From positions 1 to 48,964 of the forward strand of contig OUQQ01000070.1 in NCBI GenBank assembly GCA_900404475.1: a stretch of 48,964 nt of DNA, written 5' to 3'. The stretch's first letter is position 1; each line of letters begins with the position of its first letter. The stretch comes from Spongospora subterranea. Lineage: Eukaryota; Endomyxa; Phytomyxea; Plasmodiophorida; Plasmodiophoridae. Made by a program: the position numbers and the translations under genes. Under the pieces are notes generated by a model. That model was not told the DNA's origin. It ran no database searches and saw nothing but the letters and a program-made list of their open reading frames with translations. This document shows, in pieces, positions 42,892 to 48,964 of the stretch.

Positions 42892-44003
42892 TCAATAACG
42901 ATCTTTCATCCTGGAGGCGACCGCTCGCATCTGTGAATATACTTTGCCAGGTGGACTTCCTCTCAACAGACGAACGATCGCACTCTTAGCGACCTTGATG
43001 TTGCTGAAGGACCCCAAAATATGAATGAACCTATAAACATCATGAACGTGATAAGCACACAATAGGGTTGTTGTGGCATCATCGTGGCAAAAAACCATGA
43101 AACTTAAATCAGGTGATAGGAATGAACACACAATGAACCGTAGTCACTTTGTTGAAAATATGTGATTCTCCTCAATCAATTCCAATCAGAAGAGCAACAT
43201 ACGAGTCGGCCAACACAATGCGGGTCTTGGTAGCGTTCTCAATGGTAAACTTGGTTTTACCGCCCTGGCCGGCGACACGACCAATTGCACGCGACATGTG
43301 CTCGCCCTGCAGTGTTTTCACTGAACCACAGGATTATCGGTCAGCTGGATATCACCCACAAAACATCGGACAGTTAGGCAAATCATCACCTCAACGGAAA
43401 ATGTTTTAACAAAAAAATACAAAGACGGAACTATGATGGCGACAGAATAAAAACCAAAATAAAATGACGTAACGGTGTCAGATCACGATTTGACAGTGAA
43501 CGATTGTGATATTGTACAAGCAAAACATTCCAGAGCAAAAAAAAGGAGTTGACAAACATTGACTACCAACCATCTTTGATCTCAAAACTGTCAATATATA
43601 GATCATCTAGTCGTAATATGGCAATCGCATCCCTGATCTCAAATCCCAGCATAAATGCGCGCACGAAATCGGCCGCCTTCTGAATGGCGCCAGAGTCGTT
43701 GGTCACCGACGATGTACGCAACTGGACCACTTTCCTCTTCACATTGATACGGATCTGCAGGTTCAGGTGCTCGACAATGGGGGAATATATCTCCATCCAG
43801 TGTGTTTTCAAAGGCGTCATGCGATGCGGTGGGATATTGACGGATCGCAGCTCACATTTGCCACCGGATAGCTGTTGGGCCGATAATGGCGCCAACTCCA
43901 TCTCCTCGTCAACCTTTTCAATATCGTCGAGCTGGGCCTGCTCACGTCTGATATTTTCCGCTGCCATATTTATGTCGCGAGCCTCCAACACGATCGCCGC
44001 CAT
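42892..44003 (-). CDS. PNO1: RNA-binding ribosome assembly factor PNO1 (Dim2/Rrp20)
   Basis: PNO1 is a KH-domain protein of pre-40S particles that guides Dim1 methylation and Nob1 cleavage at the 18S 3' end. Exons 43571-44003, 43203-43320 and 42892-43030 give 229 aa, as usual for the family. Signatures: NIPPHRMTPLKTHWMEIYSP, VEHLNLQIRINVKRKVVQLR, KAADFVRAFMLGFEIRDAIA, then the KH core GEHMSRAIGRVAGQGGKTKF joined to IENATKTRIVLAD and FIHILGSFSNIKVAKSAI, ending GKVYSQMRAVASRMKDRY. The start is the ATG at 44003; the frame's apparent earlier start is TTG. The first intron, 250 nt, is among the longest in the window. Confidence 0.97.
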
Positions 44004-44347
44004 TTTCGCTTTCGTATTCAACAAATCAGACCGGCCAGGCTGAAAACGTGAAATATCTCCGTACGGGGTCCGCCGCGCACGTTCGAGAAGATTTCAGATT
44101 TCCTCCACATTACTGTAGATTATGTAGTGGCTTCATGTAAACTTATGTCGTTGGAAAATTGACGCCATCTCTGTTGCAAGTCATACAGTAGTGATCAGCT
44201 GTACTTGTATAAATTTTATATTCTCAAATTTCAGAATTTGATATAGCGGTTTACTCCGCGATACTAATACAGAATTGACATTGTTTTCCGAACGTTGAAA
44301 GGCTTTAGCCACAGTAGAGTGGTGGTTCGTCAACTTCTTGAGTTAAA

Positions 44348-46094
44348 TTACGAATTCCTGGATAGTTTATTTAGCTTGGCATGCAATTCTAACATTTCAA
44401 TATGCATATCCACCACCATCTGATGCTCAATATGATGTCTGGACTGTTCAATTTTCTCGCCAACCTCCCTGTGAATTTTCGCAACCATGTCCAATTGGCT
44501 AGCACTGAGCCCATCTAATCCCATTCCTAATAGATGTTCTGGTAAGAGCTCTAACCGTTCAGCCACACTTTCTCCAACACATTCCTTCAACTGATCTTCC
44601 ATCTTTGCCATCCGGAACTGGCAAAGATCTGAAGATTGATCTGATTCAAACTGTAGGACACTGTCGTTTTGCTTTTCAGCTTCTGCGCATGCAACAGCGA
44701 CATCCCCACTGGAGGCGCTAGGTGCAACTGCGTCGGGGACAGTTGATTGGTCGTCACGTTTGCTGGTCGCTGGGGGATCGGTGTTGACGGAAAGCTCTGA
44801 TAGCAGTGATGTAGTTGCCATAGCCGATCGCTGTTGAAGAACGAAAAGATGATTATCAACCACTTTCTTACATTCCTGTTAATACATATCATTATTAAGA
44901 GCAAACTTGAATCGTGGCACAGAAATCGGTACATAAACCTTCTACGAAAACAACGGTCCCGCACTTATAGAAATATGTCAACTTTTAACGATGGACAACC
45001 CAATGTGGCTTACCTCGCAACATTCCTCCTGTGCGATTAGATCAAGCGGTGAAAGGGCTTTGTGATTGTTAACGTGCAGATTAGGGTTATGTGCCAATAT
45101 TACTTTAACACAAGGCGCTTGGCGAGCGATAATGGCGAGATGCAGGACCGTATTCCCATTACGGTCTGTATGATCTATGGCATCTCTCCCCTTCTCAAGC
45201 AGCAGCGAGAGTGCTTCTTCATGTCCAGACATCGTTGTACACATCAGTGCATTGATTCTGTCAAAAAACAAGAATACATTACTCAAAGACAGCCGCTCGA
45301 CAATATGATGACAAAACTTGAGCAAACACACACAAGTAATCAAACGCACATTACCCGGCATCGTTCTTGTGTTGTGTTTCTTTCGGAGCAAAATCAATGA
45401 TATAACGGATGCATTCGGTGTGACCGCGTGTGCAGGCCCACATCAGCGGCGAATCACCGTTTTGATTACGACACGTCAGCATGGCAGAATCATGTTCCGC
45501 CAGCGACTAAAGACCAAATTAATCATCAACCACAATCAACGGAAATATCTGAAACGTGTCTCAGGCACCAAAATCACAACAAAACACAGAAGTAAGAACT
45601 GCTGAAGATTGGGTTGCAACGGGTTTCCTCAACTCAACTTCAGGGTTCTGTCACGAATCGTTTACGAATTGATTAGAACAAAGAAGCACTGGAAATGGTT
45701 CAACATTGACAGCTGAAACGGAATCCATTGAAAGTTTTCAACGTACTTTAACTATTGGTTTGAATCCACCAAGACATGCCCAGTGCATTGATGTATTTCC
45801 CAATTGACTTGTTGCAGATACCGAGGCGCCGAACCGCAATAGAACCTGAACGGTCGGATGATGACCTGCTCGAGCAGATTTCATCCTAAACGTCGAATCA
45901 ATAACCAGTTCATCTCCCACAGCCAGGGTGCGGCGATCCTCATACAATGGCGTAGCTCCAGAATCATCTCGGCATTCCAGTAACGCTGGGCGATGGTCTG
46001 CTGCCGATCGGGAAAGCACCCGATCGACAAGGTCGTGATACCCTTCGGACGATGCACGTAAGATAAGGCTGTAAAGGCGAATATCTACAGACAT
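44348..46094 (-). CDS. Ankyrin-repeat protein with helical C-terminal tail (5 exons)
   Basis: Exons 45946-46094, 45747-45885, 45355-45506, 45014-45257 and 44348-44875 give 403 aa. Ankyrin repeats occupy residues 1-225: GATPLMKSARAGHHPTVQVL, NTSMHWACLGGFKPIV, GDSPLMWACTRGHTECIRYI, INALMCTTMSGHEEALSLLL, NTVLHLAIIARQAPCVKVIL and ALSPLDLIAQEE. The final exon follows in phase (CCE|ECKKV) and adds a Ser/Thr/Ala-rich acidic linker and helices with LPEHLLGMGLDGLSASQLDM and EMLELHAKLNKL. The tail looks like a standalone ORF, but the acceptor at 44876 joins it in frame. No known domain is seen in the tail. Ankyrin repeats imply protein binding; the partner is unknown. Confidence 0.72.
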
Positions 46095-46241
46095 ATCGTC
46101 TAAAATAATGACGGAATAGTATCAGACTGAATATTATAACATGATCATCATCACACAGACAATGTAACGCAGGATCACACACAAGTCAATCAAGAAACTC
46201 AGCGAACAGACGCAGTTTATTGATCCCAAAAAAATGCGCTG

Positions 46242-47412
46242 TGTACATTCTGCCTATCGTGTACTGTAGTGTAACGGAATAACCCGACAGACGATCGGTG
46301 TTGGACATTTCGACTGAAGATTCTGCCAAAGCTGCCAGCTGAGGCAACACACTTCCCCAGTTTTTCACATCTTGTCTAACCGGTAGCGCCCTTACGGAAT
46401 GGGGCTTATCACAGCATAATATTGTACATCTGTTCCCAACTCGGCAGATGGCCGCACTGTACCTGTGGTACTTACCGAGTAAGCAAGCAGCGATGACGCT
46501 GACAAGGATATGACACGACAGTGATAACGCTGGAGAGAGAGAGAGAGTTTATAACAACGACAAAAACAACAAGAACAATAAGAACTGGCAGTTCACGGAG
46601 TCCGGTACCAGGGTCCAGCCCGGGACCGCACTTCCCCCAACGGACGAAAAAAAGGATCAGAGGGAAGCCACGCCTAACGATTGCACTTTCTTGAAGTCTA
46701 AAATACGGCTGGCACCGGCAGTGCGTTTCCTGTTGATCGGTGCTTTCCTCTTGGCGGACCCATCAACAATTTGATTCGAATGGCGGCGTCTTGTTCGTCG
46801 CAACCAGTTCCTTGACACTGGCAATACATCAGCCATAACTGCTCCCAGAAGTCTGTCCACTGCCCGCGCCGAGAACCGCCCATGTCTTGCCGGCGGTCAT
46901 GTCTTTTGCAGTCTGGCTGATGTCCGGGTCACTGCTAAATTCGTGGCCGCCGGGAGCTTGGGCGGTTCTCGGCGCGGGCAGTCAACGGACTCCTGGGAGC
47001 TGATGTATCAAGGAACTGGTTGCGACGAACAAGACGCCGCCATTCGAATCAAATTGTTGAGGGGTCCGCCGAAGAGGAAAGCACCGATCAACAAGAAACG
47101 CACTGCCGGTGCCAGCCGTATTTTGAACTTCAAGAAAGTGTAATCGTCCTTTTTTTCGTCCTTTGGGAAATTTGGGGAGTGTATTCATGCATTATAAACA
47201 GACAAATCGGGTTCGGATTGTTGTGTGTGCAATATTATGCTGTGATAAGCCCCATTCCGTAAGGGCGCTACCGGTTAGACAAGATGTGAAAAATTTGGGG
47301 AAGTGTTTGCTACAGCTGGCAGCTTTGGCAGAATCTTCAGTCGAAATGTCCAACACCGATCGTCTGTCGGGTTATTCCGTTACACTACAGTACACGACAG
47401 GCAGAATGTACA
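46242..47412. repeat. Imperfect 1.2-kb palindrome
   Basis: Two pairs of matching arms face each other. The outer arms are 46242-46425 and 47230-47412, nearly identical as reverse complements. The inner arms are about 46680-46882 and 46960-47147, with an 18-base indel and scattered changes. The centre is about 75 bp near 46920. The left side has an extra 250 bp (46426-46680) between outer and inner arms that includes the 170-bp repeat described separately. Short frames in both arms (for example KRKAPINKKRTAGASRIL) are Lys/Arg-rich and mirror each other, so they are copies and not two independent genes. Confidence 0.85.
46463..46631. mobile_element. MITE- or introner-like element, copy 1
   Basis: About 169 bp, about 90% identical to the copy at 48080-48252. 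It begins CTGTGGTACTTACCGAGTAA and ends near GGGACCGCAC; the terminal inverted repeat is degraded on the right by one base. It contains a GA-rich microsatellite and interrupts the left arm of the palindrome, where the right arm lacks it, showing that it inserted after the duplication or was lost from the right arm. Confidence 0.65.
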
Positions 47413-47417
47413 TCAGC

Positions 47418-47536
47418 GGTATATCGATCTGTGCAAGAAGTTCTACGGAAAGTGGTGTGACAATAACGTATGACGCATTCGGGGATGAGATTGTCAAACC
47501 GCTTTCCGTAGAACTTCGTGCACAGATCGATATACC
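47418..47536. repeat. Long-stem hairpin
   Basis: Bases 47418-47455 and 47499-47536 are reverse complements over 38 bp with two mismatches (GGTATATCGATCTGTGCAAG is the start of the left arm). The 43-nt loop itself contains TGACAAT and ATTGTCA, which extend the pairing. It directly follows the right arm of the palindrome. Confidence 0.88.
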
Positions 47537-48079
47537 ACTGTCGCAGAAGGGGCATCAGTGTTGAGTGTAGCAACTCCCCGCACTGCAACGCGCGTTCCAG
47601 GGCCGTCCCTCTCAGGCACTGAATTAGAATATCAGGCAGCGTGCCAACGATACGGTTTCCCAAACTCGATCCCGAGTTGGACCAAGATACCGATGAATCT
47701 CGTCAAGCGTATCGAAATTATCAAATGCAGGGAGGTGAGGCTCATCATCGTACGGCGCAGTGACAGGTCCCGGTTGTATCAACTTTAATGTCCACAATCT
47801 GCTTGCCGGTTGACGCGGATGCAGAGTCCAAATGACGGATCCCTATATCATGGACGAGCGTGGCGAGGTCCTGATAACGCCGATCCTATTGTTGATTGTG
47901 GAGCTCTTGAGACTCCAAAAATTGGCGCATCCATTGCATCGGGTGATGCTGGAGAGGGGTGTGAGCGCGTGCGACGGGGGAAGGTGAACGGGTGACCATC
48001 ATGGTTGAGAGGGAAATAAAGGATACCAGAACAGGATGAAATGGCGGGAAAAAAGGAAGATTTGAACTTGGAGAAATTT
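47537..48079. other. Repeat-flanking sequence, no gene recognised
   Basis: Short frames on both strands lack domains and starts. Nothing beyond its position between repeats can be said. Confidence 0.35.
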
Positions 48080-48252
48080 CTGTGGTACTTACCGAGTAAG
48101 CAAGCAGCGATGACGCTGACAAGGATATGACACGACAGCGATAACGGTTGGAGAGAGAGAGAGAGAGAGTTTATAACAACAACCTAAACAACAAGAACAA
48201 TAATAACCTCGCTTTAGGGAGTCCGGTACCAGGGTCCAGGCCGGGACCACAG
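48080..48252. mobile_element. MITE- or introner-like element, copy 2
   Basis: A 173-bp element begins CTGTGGT and ends ACCACAG, exact 7-bp terminal inverted repeats. Reading inward from the TIR, the plus strand begins GTACTT and ends CACAG, so it also has intron-like GT and AG ends. It contains a GA microsatellite (GAGAGAGAGAG) and an AACAACAA-type run. The flanks differ from those of copy 1, which supports independent insertion. Confidence 0.7.
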
Positions 48253-48964
48253 TACCCAACTGACGGCGACCTAGAATTTTCTGTCATTCATCACTATTTA
48301 TCACGCCAGTAGCTGATTCTACGCCGCTGCTGTCGAGCTTCAAACCATTGTAGAAACTTCGTCGCGTTTGCAACGCTTTACCTATTGACAAACGGACGAG
48401 GTAGCCCTTTAGGCATTGCGATCAGCACGCTGTGTATTCGCTAAAAGATGCTCTATACTGCGACCGACATCCGATCTGGTTCGCTATAGCCGTTGCAAGG
48501 TGCATCATGTGCCGACCGGTCATCTGGCACCCTGAGCGAATTTACCCAGTATTCGGTGATGTGCAGGGCAATCTATGCGATCACTTTCCGATTGGTCTTG
48601 TGCGATGTTCCCGATTCACGAGCGCGTTCACCAAAACCACCCTGACTTCATTACGAAAAATAAACATTGCGAGCGTTGTTTTTTATTGGGTCGATCGCCA
48701 TTGCTGATTACTGTTGAGCCGAGCACTGCGGCAACCTTCCAGCGATGGTCGCTTGGCTGCTGGCCAGCAGGCTTGACACCAGCCTAACTTTCTCTCTATA
48801 CAACTCACTTGAATAATTCGACTGATGCCAAAAATTGCGGCTCAATCTGATTGGCGGAAATGTCCGTCACCTATATTGTTGTCTGAGGTCTTGGAGGTCT
48901 AATTGTTCAGGTTAAAATTAATACAGATGGGGGTCCGTCGTCAGCGAGTCGCGTCTATTGTCAT
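48253..48964. other. Window edge, no confident gene
   Basis: A plus-strand frame from about 48432 to 48707 has WHPERIYPVFGDVQG and a Cys-containing middle but no ATG, and a second frame overlaps it. It could be an exon of a gene running off the window or a retroelement scrap. I do not assign it. Confidence 0.3.

Overview
This window is nuclear DNA of an intron-rich, gene-dense unicellular eukaryote. Almost every gene is split by short GT-AG introns, mostly about 45-80 nt with a few up to about 250 nt. Many neighbours are divergent pairs with well under 200 bp between start codons. The gene set is eukaryote-specific: anoctamin, ESCRT-III, kinetochore proteins, eIF3, nuclear pore, CTU1, PNO1. 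Ty1/copia and Harbinger-like remnants lie between genes. The permease type and overall style suggest a SAR-lineage protist, such as a stramenopile or a plasmodiophorid-like rhizarian, but I cannot fix the taxon from this window. No tRNA, rRNA or CRISPR array was recognised.

Layout, 0-18 kb: a small membrane-anchor gene (+); two paralogous APC-type amino-acid/polyamine permeases in opposite orientation flanking the kinetochore gene SPC24; a nine-exon anoctamin (TMEM16, -) sharing a very short divergent promoter with an 88-aa orphan gene; a TMCO4/DUF726 alpha/beta-hydrolase membrane protein (+); a 61-bp tandem repeat; ESCRT-III VPS2/CHMP2 (+); a Csm1/Pcs1-like coiled-coil RWD protein (+); a four-CBS AMPK-gamma-like protein (-) divergent from a 56-aa gene.

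18-31 kb: a decayed Harbinger-like transposase with a large inverted duplication, a cluster of small predicted secreted or single-span membrane proteins, a Ty1/copia pol remnant abutting the 5' end of CTU1 (tRNA 2-thiolation, nine exons), eIF3i (single exon), then about 3 kb of transposon-derived sequence.

31-46 kb: Nup37-like WD40 protein, a mitochondrial ribosome-type protein divergent from an 81-aa gene, a possible tail-anchored protein, a CobW/COG0523 GTPase, a HAD phosphatase, an unusually long LCAT-like acyltransferase/phospholipase (727 aa, 8 exons), PNO1, and an ankyrin-repeat protein with a helical C-terminal tail.

46-49 kb is repeat-rich: a 1.2-kb imperfect palindrome, a long-stem hairpin, and two copies of a roughly 170-bp element with short terminal inverted repeats that resembles a MITE or an introner.

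The annotated genes are mainly housekeeping functions (kinetochore, ESCRT, translation, ribosome assembly, tRNA modification, nuclear pore, lipid and membrane proteins). They do not form an operon-like pathway. Exon models were built by hand: where I give exons, the frames close without a stop across GT-AG junctions.
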